Part shown: piece by piece, positions 49,255-59,684 of the stretch
Layout of the letters: each line of letters starts with the position of its first letter
Numbering within the stretch: position 1 is the first letter of the stretch
The notes under the pieces: model-generated
What the model was told of the DNA's origin: nothing
Databases searched by the model: none
The model's input: only the letters and a program-made list of their open reading frames with translations
Program-made: the position numbers and the translations under genes
DNA from: Chiua virens
Lineage: Eukaryota > Basidiomycota > Agaricomycetes > Boletales > Boletaceae
Assembly: GCA_019787685.1 (NCBI GenBank)
Contig: JAHNUO010000024.1
Coordinates: 62,001 to 126,000 of the forward strand
Direction of reading: 5' to 3'
Length of the DNA stretch: 64,000 nt

Positions 49255-50264
49255 CAGTCATCCACCGGCACTTTAAACACCACCGGCACTTTGAACAAAC
49301 CCACATCATGCACGAAATTCAGCTCAGATATACAATACTAATTGACAAAAATGGGGGTACTATCCAACAGCATAGTTTCCAGTAGTTTTTAGTATCCTCG
49401 TGCTGTCTGGGAAAGAAATGATGAGACTTTTATGTCGTATTTTTTTGGTAAATGACACATTGCTCCCTATAAAAACATGTCGGGGCTGAAAAAAACTATG
49501 TATTACATGTGTAGAGGTCTGTTCAGTATAGTACAATTAGTTGAGATCCCAATCGAACTGTTGTAATTGTGCCAGAGAGCTGCCGGTTGAGCAAGTCTGC
49601 TCAGCTGCTATCAGTGTCGCTTGCTACGTGATATGCCTTATATGGCAGGACCTCGCTTAGCTACCCTTGATGAGCACGCACATGCAAGGCTGGACGCGTT
49701 AGAATGAAGAGACATGTCAGTTACATGGAAAGATGATGATGAGGCAAGGAAGCAAAGAAACAAGAAGAGAAGGGAGGATTACCAACACAATTGCGCCTTT
49801 GGGAGGAAGAATGTGAACTTGCCAAGCAAGAAGGGCGGCAAAAGGGCTGGGACAAACCAACACGGCGCACGTGGAAAGCTGGAAGGTGCAATTCCCAAAC
49901 CCAGTATTAACGAGGTTGACGGGGGCACGGCTACCGAAGCGCAAGGCAGGAACGAGAGCGACGGGGGCATACGGTCTGAGGGTGGGAGCGAGGATGAGTG
50001 AGAGGTGATAACGCTTAGCGATATCGCTTACGCACGATTTACCGCATTTGGACTGTTCAAAGTGCTGGTGCGGCGCGATAATGGGTCATTTTGGGTCGTC
50101 GAGTTTATTGTTCATTTCCTCATCAATTCATATTTTCTAGACCTTATGAATCAATAGTAATGCTAGAGTACCATGCATCATATGTATCCGATCTAGTATA
50201 TTTGTGGTGTTGTGTTTTCTACGTGACTTGCAAATTTGTTGTTCAAAGTGCCGGTGGATGACTG
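49255..50264. mobile_element. pogo/Tc1-mariner-like element remnant
   Basis: A 1010-bp element with terminal inverted repeats that begin CAGTCATCCACCGGCACTTT and continue with GAAC. It is flanked on both sides by TA (49253-49254 and 50265-50266), the target duplication of Tc1/mariner elements. In the left repeat an 18-base unit (CCACCGGCACTTTAAACA) is present twice in tandem at 49262-49297; the right repeat has it once. Inside is a frame resembling the C-terminal tail of a pogo-type transposase (49714-50001). The catalytic DDE domain is absent, so the element is non-autonomous. It lies between the Lac2 and Lac3 units. Confidence 0.7.
49714..50001 (+). CDS. Transposase C-terminal tail remnant
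   Basis: 95 residues: MSVTWKDDDEARKQRNKKRR, then a Lys-rich stretch, GKLEGAIPKPSINEVDGG and an acidic end (SEGGSEDE). Charged tails with a 'GKL..PIPKP' pattern and an acidic end are, from memory, common at the C-terminus of fungal pogo/DDE_1 transposases. Its place inside an element with TA-flanked inverted repeats supports this. No helix-turn-helix or DDE residues are present. It cannot catalyse transposition. Confidence 0.45.
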   Translation: MSVTWKDDDEARKQRNKKRREDYQHNCAFGRKNVNLPSKKGGKRAGTNQHGARGKLEGAIPKPSINEVDGGTATEAQGRNESDGGIRSEGGSEDE

Positions 50265-50363
50265 TACTGATCATGACAGCGAAACGAATGCAATGTTCAA
50301 AAAAGTTATAGAGTTCGTTCGAACGTCCGTATCTGTGACACAACGTGACGTTGTCACACTTAC

Positions 50364-50972
50364 TTGTCTCAAACCATCCGTTTTCGAAGTCAGGCACCCC
50401 TGGTGAGACTCGGATCTACCGATAAGTACTTCAAAACGCTCATACCGGCGCTCTTAAAGCACTCATTGCTTACTGTAATCTGCTGCGACTACTGCACTGT
50501 GGCGGATGGTGCCGCGTCGCCAACCATTCCTACCGTCGAGCTGTCTAATGACGGCACCACTACTACCATCGAGTCAGAGTCAGCCGACGTGTCTGCGTGC
50601 TCAACGATACCTGCAGGACGTAAGTATGCCAGGCACTTCTCTCGTGGCGTCGCCGCACCACTCAGCGGGACTTTCCTCACGCTACCTTCACTGATCCGAG
50701 GTCATTCTCCCGAATCCGATTCACACATAATCGCCTCAAAAGTTCAAAATGGTCCATTACCAGGTCTCACGACACCATGGGTTCTTACCGAGGAATATGG
50801 TACCGCCGTGTTGGAGGTTGTAAAGAAAGTGGATGAAGCATATGTTGATATCGATCAGGAATCACGCCGGATTGCAGCGCCGGAGCGCCAGGTTACTGAG
50901 AAGAGTGTGCGCGATGAGAAATCACGGCGGTCAGAGCTGGATGATTTGTCTCGGAGTACAAGCACATCATGA
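50364..50972 (+). CDS. Hypothetical protein, 202 residues
   Basis: An uninterrupted frame: MSQTIRFRSQAPLVRLGSTD... to ...SRRSELDDLSRSTSTS. It is Ser/Thr-rich in the middle and charged at the end (ESRRIAAPERQVTEKSVRDE, then KSRRSE), possibly a coiled or disordered tail. No signal peptide or known motif. It starts 100 bases after the transposon and ends just before the laccase duplication border. It may be a fragment of a larger gene cut by either event, or chance. Confidence 0.35.
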   Translation: MSQTIRFRSQAPLVRLGSTDKYFKTLIPALLKHSLLTVICCDYCTVADGAASPTIPTVELSNDGTTTTIESESADVSACSTIPAGRKYARHFSRGVAAPLSGTFLTLPSLIRGHSPESDSHIIASKVQNGPLPGLTTPWVLTEEYGTAVLEVVKKVDEAYVDIDQESRRIAAPERQVTEKSVRDEKSRRSELDDLSRSTSTS

Positions 50973-51309
50973 GCTACTTATCCACATGGTTTCCAGGGAA
51001 CCCGGTCAATCGGAAACATAGCCAAGGCAATGGGTTCGAAAATCCGAGGAGCGCGCAAAGTCAGGAGAAAACGTGTGGTTATTCCACGGTACATCCCTGT
51101 GTATAAATACTTCGACTAGATAAATAGCTAATAACTCGGGTTAAGTATAAATATATCCTTAAGATGAACGCTGGAAATAAATATGACCATCGTATTAAAG
51201 GAACCAACAGCGCAAACGCTGGGTTCAAGGAACGACCGGACAAGGAACCCTGTGCAGCATAGCTCAGGTTGCAATCGTTCACGTACGTTCGAAAGTATCA
51301 TGGTCGCCG

Positions 51310-53404
51310 TTAATTGCATAGTTGATTCCATGAGGCTGTCACAACGAGGGATTAGTATCGCTGCAGTGTTGTCCTAGAGAAGAGTACATACACGGAGGAA
51401 CCACTTGAGCGGACACCTCATTCGTCGCTTCGGCCATCACAACAGCGAATCCGCTAGGAACAAGGGTTAGCTCCCCATCAAGGTCGGCCAAAATTGAACG
51501 AAACGCACTGATGGAGATGCCAGTCAATGTGGCTAAAAAGGGAAACATGAGATACGAGCGGTCTAGGATGCTTTAATCCAACGCTCACCAATGAAGGAAC
51601 CAAGGTCCTACATTGTCAGTGACGAAACGGATGGTCACATTATCTGTAGAGGAACTGCCGATGGCCACGACATCGCGACGGACAGGATTCACGAAGTTGG
51701 TGGCATTGGTACCTGACACTCTCACCACAGAGAACGCGTGCTGCAAGAAACATTTGTTAAGCTGGATACAAAAGCTCAACAAAGGGCTACGTACCCCATG
51801 AAGATGGATAGGGTGCTAAAAAAACGTATGCAAGCGTCAGCTGGGACCACCATTTCAAGCGCGTCGCACTCACAGGACCACCAGGAGCTGCAGTAGGGTT
51901 AGGGAAGCTTATCTCTATAACCTTGTTCGCAGGGAGTGAATAGACGCTTCCGTTTGGCAGCAATTGAGAGCTTGCAATGTGCCGCTGAGAATTTGGAGTA
52001 GGACGGGGACAGGAGGGTCTTCATAGGCAACACCGTTGATCGTGAAGTATCTCGATGCGTTGATGCCGGGAGCAAGTTGGATGTTCACGTCTGCCTGTCC
52101 AATTTGGGGAATTCCAGGAGCGGCAGGGTTGATTAATGGGTGAAGTGCACCCTCATCAAAGCTGAGTTGATACGGGCCAGGTGCTGACGTGGGATCTTGG
52201 ACTGGCGCTCCATTGTATCGTAAGATCGCAGAGTTGATACCACCGGTAAACGTGCCACCCGGTGGACCAGCGCGAATCCAGTAGTTCCCAGCCGTCTGGT
52301 TGGCAGTGACAACCACGGAGTATCGTTGACCTGCAAATATAGGGATAGAGTCCACTTGTACAGGGGTCACTTCGTTTCCATCTACTTCGATGATGGTCAT
52401 CCGGTGACCATCGATTGTAAAGTTGAATTGAGGATCGCAGGACATGCTGACCACCCGGAGACGATAGCGTAATCCTTGTTGCACATTGATGACTGCGAGC
52501 GGGCTTACTGGACCACCAGAGTAGCGACCAAGGCCATTGATTAGCGTCGAATTTGCGGTCACCGGCCCGAAGATATTTCCAAGCTGAACAGCAGAAGTGT
52601 GGTACCTAAACACAGGTTAATCCAAGATCCTTGGTCGTGTAAGTTCGCTCACCAGTCCGCGAGGGTTATGACCGTGTTGTCTATTCGCAGCTTAGCGCAA
52701 TGGTAAGTGTAGAAATCGTTAATATCTTACTATTATCAATGTCATACAAATTTGCCATAGGGTCCTGAGGATCATAGACGACCAGCGGGCCACGAAGACC
52801 ATCACAATATTGAGTAGAATAGTGTGAGTGGTACCAATAAGTACCAGTCTGGGACCCGACATTGAATTGGTACTGGAACGACTTCTGCTGTTTGATTGGG
52901 CATTGAGTAACCCAAGCAACACCATCAGCGTAGTTGGTCCCTCCTTGCTGAAATATTCCGTGCCAGTGCTTTTGGAAATATGTCAAAATACAGGTCGAGA
53001 CATGATAGATGCAGATACTTGCGATGCTGGTTTCTATGTCCATGGTTGTATCTGTAAGTTGATTATTGACTTGAAGGCTAAGCCGATTTCCCTAGAAAGA
53101 ATGAGTATGCGATCTACCTATTATGGTGATCTTACCTTTTGAACTTGGATCAACGGCGCAGGGAATACACCATTGACAAGGACCGATCTGGTGAATGTCA
53201 ACAATGTGCTGAGAAGCCGCACTCAACATCGACTCACGATCGGTTAAACCCATCCGGCGCGATATTTTGGTTCACAATATTAAGTGTGCTTATAGGACCA
53301 AGCGTCGCCCTCGCGTCGACCTTGGACCTGGGGGAGAGGTTGGAGAGCGAGAGTGCATTGGTAAAGTAAAACAGTGAGAGGAGGAGTAATGACGGGGACA
53401 ACAT
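51310..53404 (-). pseudogene. Laccase with one frame break (Lac3)
   Basis: Near-identical to Lac1. Over about 215 residues of the long central exon I count one difference (Thr for Asp in [10 protein letters not shown]). Signal peptide [75 protein letters not shown]...GFAVVMAEA; end WNQLCN. The exon layout is as in Lac1. One base is missing near 51968-51971 (GCTCTCAATTG where Lac1 has GCTTCTCAATTG), which shifts the frame after SGTLQA and removes the C-terminal copper ligands. If that base is a sequencing error, the gene encodes a normal laccase of about 523 residues. Confidence 0.85.
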
Positions 53405-53455
53405 CTCAGATGTTAAGAGGAGACTGAGGTGAATAATGGTGTGCTGCTAATGCCC

Positions 53456-53465
53456 TTTTTATATT
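53456..53465 (-). promoter_or_regulatory. TATA box of Lac3
   Basis: The minus strand reads GAATATAAAAAGGG about 55 bases upstream of the Lac3 ATG, identical to the Lac1 box. Confidence 0.6.
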
Positions 53466-55304
53466 CGCGAGTAGAGGAACGAGGAGGTATAATCTCAGAC
53501 CTGTCGCAAGAGCTCAGCCTTCACCCACTCATTCTTGCATCCATACCGTTCTAGTTCCAGTGCACATCGTAGACTGGGCTGAGGTTCGATCTCGCGATTC
53601 GTTCCACTAATCTCGTCCCTAATAGACGGGTGAGGTACCAGGAAAGGATTGTAAAAAGATATGGTAGGTTCGTAAGTCGGACCTGGAAGGTGTATCCGAC
53701 GACTCCTGGTTGTGATCACAAAGAGCAACACATTAGTTTACTGTGCATTGTTGAGCAGGACAAGCGCGCACCTGCCAATGTCGAGACAACATAGGACGTT
53801 AGGAACATTCCAAACCCTGACGTATCCATAAATCTGGCGATGTCTAGCAACAATTCAGTGTAAGGCACGAGTACCTTAGCAGAGGAGTGATACTGACATT
53901 TGTAGACCATGAAGACTTCAATGTCATATTGGATATAATGCTGCTGGCATCCCAAGGGTATTCTTACCATGCGATTGAGGGTAACCTATCCCGCGAATGG
54001 CCAGGTATCCACGTCATTCGCTATTAGCTAACATCCGAGGTACCGAACGACAGTCCTATCGCATCTCAGGGACCTTGTTACAGCCTACTCTGTGTTTCCT
54101 GTCAGATTAGCACGAATAAGAGACCACAATGAGAACGCAACGGAATGATGTCGAAACGAGGAACGGGTAGATCATGTATGACCTTCCTCCTGATGAGACA
54201 ACGTTTGCCACAGGCACGTGGCCAGAGCACCGGGCCCACACACCACTGGCAAACTAGTGTTTCAAACGGTCAATGATGGCATTTCACAAGTGAAAAGTAC
54301 TCGATCAACCGTCCGTAAAACGATCTTATCGTGGGCCGATTTTCCTGATGGCGCACGCCTGCCGAGATGCGAAAGCCATAGTTACACGAGCCCTCAATCA
54401 ATAACTTTGCAAGGTTTCCAGTGTTGACACAACATGTCCAAGACCGTCGTCACGGGTGCGCAGGATTATTATTTATCGTGAGGGGGTCAATGATCATTGA
54501 TGTCATTGATTGAAGAACAGCTTAAAAATTATTCTCCTCCTGGCGACGCGAGCCCGTCCTGCACGACTATGTGGTATTAGGCTATTAGCACAGTAATATA
54601 CGTTATGGCACTTACTTACAACTGTACGCCTGAGACGCGGCGATGCAATCAGCAACTATCCAACATGCATCATCCATCAACGCTGCATGTCCCTGGCCAA
54701 CCCCTGGTAGCACTTGAATCCAACCCAAGAACGTCAATGAGTATTCGATGCAAAAGTTAAACCCATAGAAAACGCACCGCACCTGTTAAATTGGATTTCG
54801 CATCAAACACGCACCAGAGAAAGACATGGGGTTGATGGCATGGAGTAGCCTAACAAAGCGGTTCGGTGTCCGTGCCTGTAACCGGTCCGTGCTTTGGCAA
54901 TAGTAGTGATAGCAACCGTTCACGTTCCTTATCATTAGGACAGCTCGAAATAAGAGAAAGGATCCTGGGCTCCGACAAAAGCTGCCTCGAGCATGATTTG
55001 AACGTGTTTCGGCCAATTCAAAAACCTACATCGAATACCGGTTCAATGCTGATGACATGTCGTGCTTTGAATCTCGCCGGTCGGAGATTACAACAAATTC
55101 GATCCCAGACGGCGTAGTGGCTGGTTACGGGATTGATCCTTCCAAATTGCACTCAAAATAACCCCCAAATCAGAAACTTCTCTGAATCTACGAATATTTA
55201 CCTTATAGCTTAGGTCTGCAGAAATTTGATACATACAAAAACACAACGAAGACGGCAATCCACATACTTAGTGAAGTCGGCCGCATTCGGAGTGGCTGCG
55301 TGAC
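53466..55304. other. Shared upstream region between Lac3 and SRA2
   Basis: A divergent intergenic block of about 1.84 kb between the Lac3 (-) and SRA2 (+) starts. It would hold both promoters. No intact gene was found in the block. It is shared with the upstream region of Lac1 and in part with that of Lac2. Confidence 0.5.
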
Positions 55305-55345
55305 GGTCGAGATCGTGGGAGTGGCCCACTCCCACGATCTCGACC
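55305..55345. repeat. 41-bp palindrome upstream of SRA2
   Basis: The left arm GGTCGAGATCGTGGGAGTGG (55305-55324) and right arm CCACTCCCACGATCTCGACC (55326-55345) are perfect reverse complements around a single C. The palindrome ends 10 bases before the SRA2 start codon, so it is in the promoter or the 5' UTR. It contains two CG dinucleotides per arm. It is missing from the broken copy SRA3, whose deletion begins at the matching position. Confidence 0.85.
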
Positions 55346-55355
55346 CCCAATCATC

Positions 55356-56714
55356 ATGAGTGCATCCGACTCTGAAACAACCACTCCCTTGTCACGGTAT
55401 GTAGGTCCAAATAGTAGTAATGTTTCAGCCCGAGATATTTCATACTGCTGCAGCTATAGTGCAATCATAAGGAAAGGAAAATTTTATGGCCATGTAGAGG
55501 GTATTCCTGTCTACTCCAAGTTCGATTCTAGGTGAGTTCCCTGGTCCGATCTTTTATGCTCGAAATTATAATCCTAATTTTTAGAGTAGACATTATGCGG
55601 CACGGCCTTCACGGCTTGCCCCAGGCGGGCATCTGCGGGCATCCGATCTGCGGGGCATATTCGATCTGCTTATCTGGTGGCTACGAAGATGACATTGATG
55701 AAGGTGATCGGATGTAAGTAAATTAATTTTTACCACAGTATACTTTGTCCTCATTTCCTTCTGCTCGGTTGCTTGCAGCACTTACGTCGGTTCAGGTACG
55801 CTCGCCTTTCAAGACAGAATCTTCGTATATATCTTGTCTCAATGACGATACCACAGGAGGACGGTATCAAAAGGTGTGCCTGTTATGTTCTTGAATGCAT
55901 TTTCGAAGAGCTTTCTGACTATCTTCCAGGAACAGATTTGCCACCAGTCCTTCAACTTGCCGCCGAATAAGGCGTTATTAGTGTGTTTTATAACCTAAGG
56001 GTTCGTTTATATGTTTTGACCTGCATCCTTTCTAGAGGTCATACCATACACAGTTCCCCGTGCGGGTGATACGAGGCAAGTGCAAGGACAACGTGTTTGC
56101 ACCTGTAGCAGGGTGAGTCAGTGACGTCGACTTTTTACTGCGCGACGAATTCAGATTCACGGAGCCGGACAGGTACAGATATGACGGTCTCTACTTGGTT
56201 GAAAATGTAAGTAGTATCTTGTGGACATTATTCTGGTTCACCACAGACTCATATTTATCAAGGCCGAGATGCGAAAGGGCAAGCATGGGCTCAACATGTG
56301 TACATTCACCCTCAGTGTGAGTGTGATTCTATGACTCGGACATTACTAGTAAGCTAACTTTGAGCCAAGAGGGTTCCAGAGTCAAATGCCGAACCCATAC
56401 CCCTGCGTGTTCTCTCGCGTAATGAGAGACTTCGCTGTTTGATGAAGGACATCGAGATGACCAGCTCCAGGTCAAGCGGTACCTCGAAGTCGGATACGGA
56501 GAGAAGCGACGAGACGGCTACAGAGAAAAGCGGCAAGATTGATGCAGAGACAACTGACTCGGAGCTAAGTGATGAGAACCTCACTCTCTCATGTAACTCC
56601 GAGTCAGATGAAGAGACAAGCGATGAGATGGATACGGAGACAAACGATATGGGTATAGAGACAGGTGATGAAATTGGCGCCGCGAAGACTAGTGGTCGCA
56701 ATTTGGATGATTAG
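55356..56714 (+). CDS. SRA-YDG domain protein with acidic tail (SRA2)
   Basis: An SRA-YDG protein with a C-terminal extension. Start MSASDSETTTPLSRYVGPNS; the domain reads GKFYGHVEGIPVYSKFDSR, MRHGLHGLPQAGICGHPICG, YSICLSGGYEDDIDEGDRM, TYVGSGG, HQSFNLPPNKALLV, FPVRVIRGKCKDNVFAPVAG, DRYRYDGLYLVENAEMRKGK and LNMCTFTLRVPES. The tail of about 110 residues is rich in Ser, Thr, Glu and Asp (KSDTERSDETATEKSGKID and similar) and ends AAKTSGRNLDD. GGYEDD and YDGLY mark the family; from UHRF1 knowledge the domain would bind modified cytosine in DNA. About eight exons with an open frame. The 5' third lies in the inverted duplication and the rest in unique DNA. Confidence 0.82.
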
Positions 56715-59684
56715 CTGCTTTCTTACTTCTCTGTAAATTGTATGTACGTATAGTTGTAGGAACGAATAGGTCAGGGTATATGCCATCCAAGGTTCATTCG
56801 TGAATTAGTTTGAACTAGCTTTTGTACTATCGTACAATCAAAACGGGTGGCGCGGCCCTGATATATTCAAAGGATTCAACATGCCTTTTTCTCTCAATGC
56901 CTAAGGTGCATAGACAGACTAAGATCATTGAAATTATCAAATGAAGACAAAGGGACTACGATTTGCCCTAGTGGAAACCAAAGGGATGGATCATTGGATT
57001 TGATGGTATAATTCTACTTATCAGGGATAAACTGTGCCTCCTTCGAGGCGAGGTAACTAACCAGGCCTGCAGCGTCCTCCAGCTGGCCCCCATGCTTGAT
57101 GATTTATATGATTATGTTCTACAGATGTGCGAATGTAACGGACGGTTACAAAGACGGAACGAGACCACTGACATCCATGACCACTTCGAGAGTCTGAATG
57201 CGGGTCACGGACGGCATGTTCAACGATATCCCGGAGCTTGAGCCTGGTTCGAGCTTCATTTTCAGATCGCATGTCTTTCTGACGCTTACTATTTGACACT
57301 TAAAGCGTAACAATTCAATGACCTACCAAGTTCCAATACTGATTTAAAGTATCGCATTACCAGGCAAGACGGGAAAAGGCGACGCCATTGACATACCAGT
57401 AGTGTGCGTCAGGCCTCTCGCTCCTCTCTTGTCCGATCACCTGTTGCGCTGCATAGTTGCAGCGCAGGAAGGAGCCAGGTGCATCAACACCTATGACCCA
57501 ATACCAAGGCTGCGAAACACTATCGTATCAATATTCCCAGGAGTATATGAACTCCGAATCATCGCTTACTGGAGACCAAGGTTACCGCTGACATCTAAGG
57601 ACGCATAAATCTGTGTGCCATTGAGACTCGTGTGTCGTGAGGTAAAGGCGACATACTCACTCTTGGGTCGTACCTGCATCTGTTGAATGTGTTTCGCAGA
57701 TTACGGCGAGCAAGAATAACGCCAGGTTCAGCAAGGGCAAATAAAATAAGAGTGGCCACACTAACATGACCATGTGAGGTGATCGAAGATGCGGTACTGA
57801 CGAGGAACCCATCCGAACAAGACTACTATGGTGAACGAGCTGAAATTGATGGCAGAGATTTACGGCTGATGGTCAGGACTCAGGAGCACTGGTATGCCAA
57901 TGGTTGGTGGAGTGGAAGGGAAGGATTCGATGTTGGGGATAAGAGCTGGAATGAACATGGACGGGGCATTGTAATTGAGTCTACGACTTATCGTGGTGTT
58001 GCAGGTGAGTTGTCAATGTGAGCGGAGTGCAACGTACTCTTCTCACCTCACAATCCGACCCTGATGATGATAGCTTCGACCAACTTTAAAAATACAACAC
58101 AGAATCCAAAGGCACGCTCTACTGCGTGTGTAAAGTTGGTTTACAGTCGTCCAGGATACTTCACATGCAAGGTAAAGTACTGTCCCACAAGGTGAGCGGT
58201 TTGTGTTCACCCTACTACGCTGATTCACTGGCAGTGATTCCTTGCGACTGGCACTTGTCACGTAGAAAACGGCTGCGCGAATCGGACCGGAGATGCGAAC
58301 AAAGAACGATAGCAAACTTTATTCAACGTCACGGTGACCATCGCAAAGTTTTCAGAGTCGAGTTGAGAAAAACAAGACGTGCCAGGGGATCGTCTTGGGT
58401 TGGTTGTACCATACATTGGGGACTTGGGACACTGGCACGCGAACATCGGACAAGTTTACCCCCTGGCGACACGTCCTCATACTGTACAGGTATATGGTCA
58501 AGTTGTAGTGGAGGCACTTTAGCCGTACTTACGATTGTACTCCTGAGCCCTGAGATCCGAGCCAGCAATGCAACCAGCCGCCATCTATCATACACCGACG
58601 GATCCCGTTAGCCGCGTTTAAGCATGCTATGTGAATTTAAATTCAACCCCACTGGCCGCCCTTGATCATCAATGATGTGACTCATCGGAAGAACGCGCAT
58701 TGCGAATCCGTTGTCATTTGGATGGGCGCCCAGGAACATGTTTGCCACGGCAGCGCTTGAACGAAGGGGGCAATAAGCGTTAAGTCACGTAGCTTACTGC
58801 TACAGCCACGAGATCTCACCCTATGGACCGGTAGATTCACCAACGACAGGTGGCCTAATAGGCTGTCCAACAACAACTTGTGGCTATGACCTGTCAGCGT
58901 AAGTTGGTGACAACCATGGAACTCACCAAAAGGGCCCAACGGAGGGTGGCGTTGACAATCTTGCCTAGTAGGACATAGCTGATTCAGACAGTTCTCGTAA
59001 TTCGTCACTTAAAACACTACAGCTTGAAATCACAACCCCACTTATAGAATCATAGCACTGCCAGTGGGCCCGTGAAACCGTCGCGGTAAAGGTTTGCCGA
59101 TGACATCGACCTGTGCCGCGCCGGTGGCTCCGAATCGGAATAATTCTGCCCCCACATGACACGCGCCGGTGTGGACTCGTGCTTCCACCGGTCTACTACA
59201 CGAGTCCGGCTTCCAATCCTACCTACAAGCTTTTCACAGTCCTTGTCTCTACTTCGAGCGTCAAATTTCAGAATTCACTTGCGGGGTAAGGTCAATAGCA
59301 ACAGCTCGAAGTTAAACATGCGAATGCACAATTCCTCTGAGGAGGTGAAAGTAATTATCGAATCAAATGCTTGTCACACAAATTTTATGGAGCCAACGAA
59401 GAAGAGGTCATTCCACAGTACATTCTTACAAGTAGGTGACTACTGGGGACGATAAATAAATATAGAAAGTTACTGTAAGTTTACCATAATATGGCCTTAT
59501 AGCCTTCAGAGGTAGGTAGTATATGAGGGGAATTAGCAATAAATATCTCGCCAAAATGCACCAAACGAAGGGCTGGGCTCAAAGAACGACGCAAAACGGA
59601 GAGCCTTGCATGCACGGCTTCAAGTTCAAGTTGAATTTCTTTTCTTAACACTCCCACCAGGTGATTCAGGTGATTGTCCTCGAG
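56715..59684. other. 3-kb region without a supported gene
   Basis: The longest frames are 57779-58021 (+, ...QEHWYANGWWSGREGFDVGD...) and 58126-58611 (+, 161 residues). Neither is recognisable. A piece at about 58530-58610 (TGTACTCCTGAG-like) resembles sequence upstream of Lac3 (about 54610-54700), so laccase-flank DNA is scattered here too. From about 59390 the 3' flank of Lac4 begins. Confidence 0.4.

Larger units (their letters stand above)
51030..55736. repeat. Arm 2 of inverted duplication (Lac3-SRA2)
   Basis: The reverse complement of 34990-39345: Lac3 3' flank, Lac3, about 1.9 kb of upstream DNA and the first part of SRA2. The borders are abrupt: on the left near 51030, before the block containing GGAGCGCGCAAAGTCAGGAG; on the right inside intron 2 of SRA2 at about 55736. 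The copies differ little over the laccase coding sequence and more upstream. Confidence 0.8.

Noticed and set aside
49255..50264. CRISPR or tandem array from the repeated CCACCGGCACTTT unit
   Set aside because: Only two adjacent copies plus one inverted copy at the other end; this is a transposon terminus, and CRISPR is not expected in a fungus.
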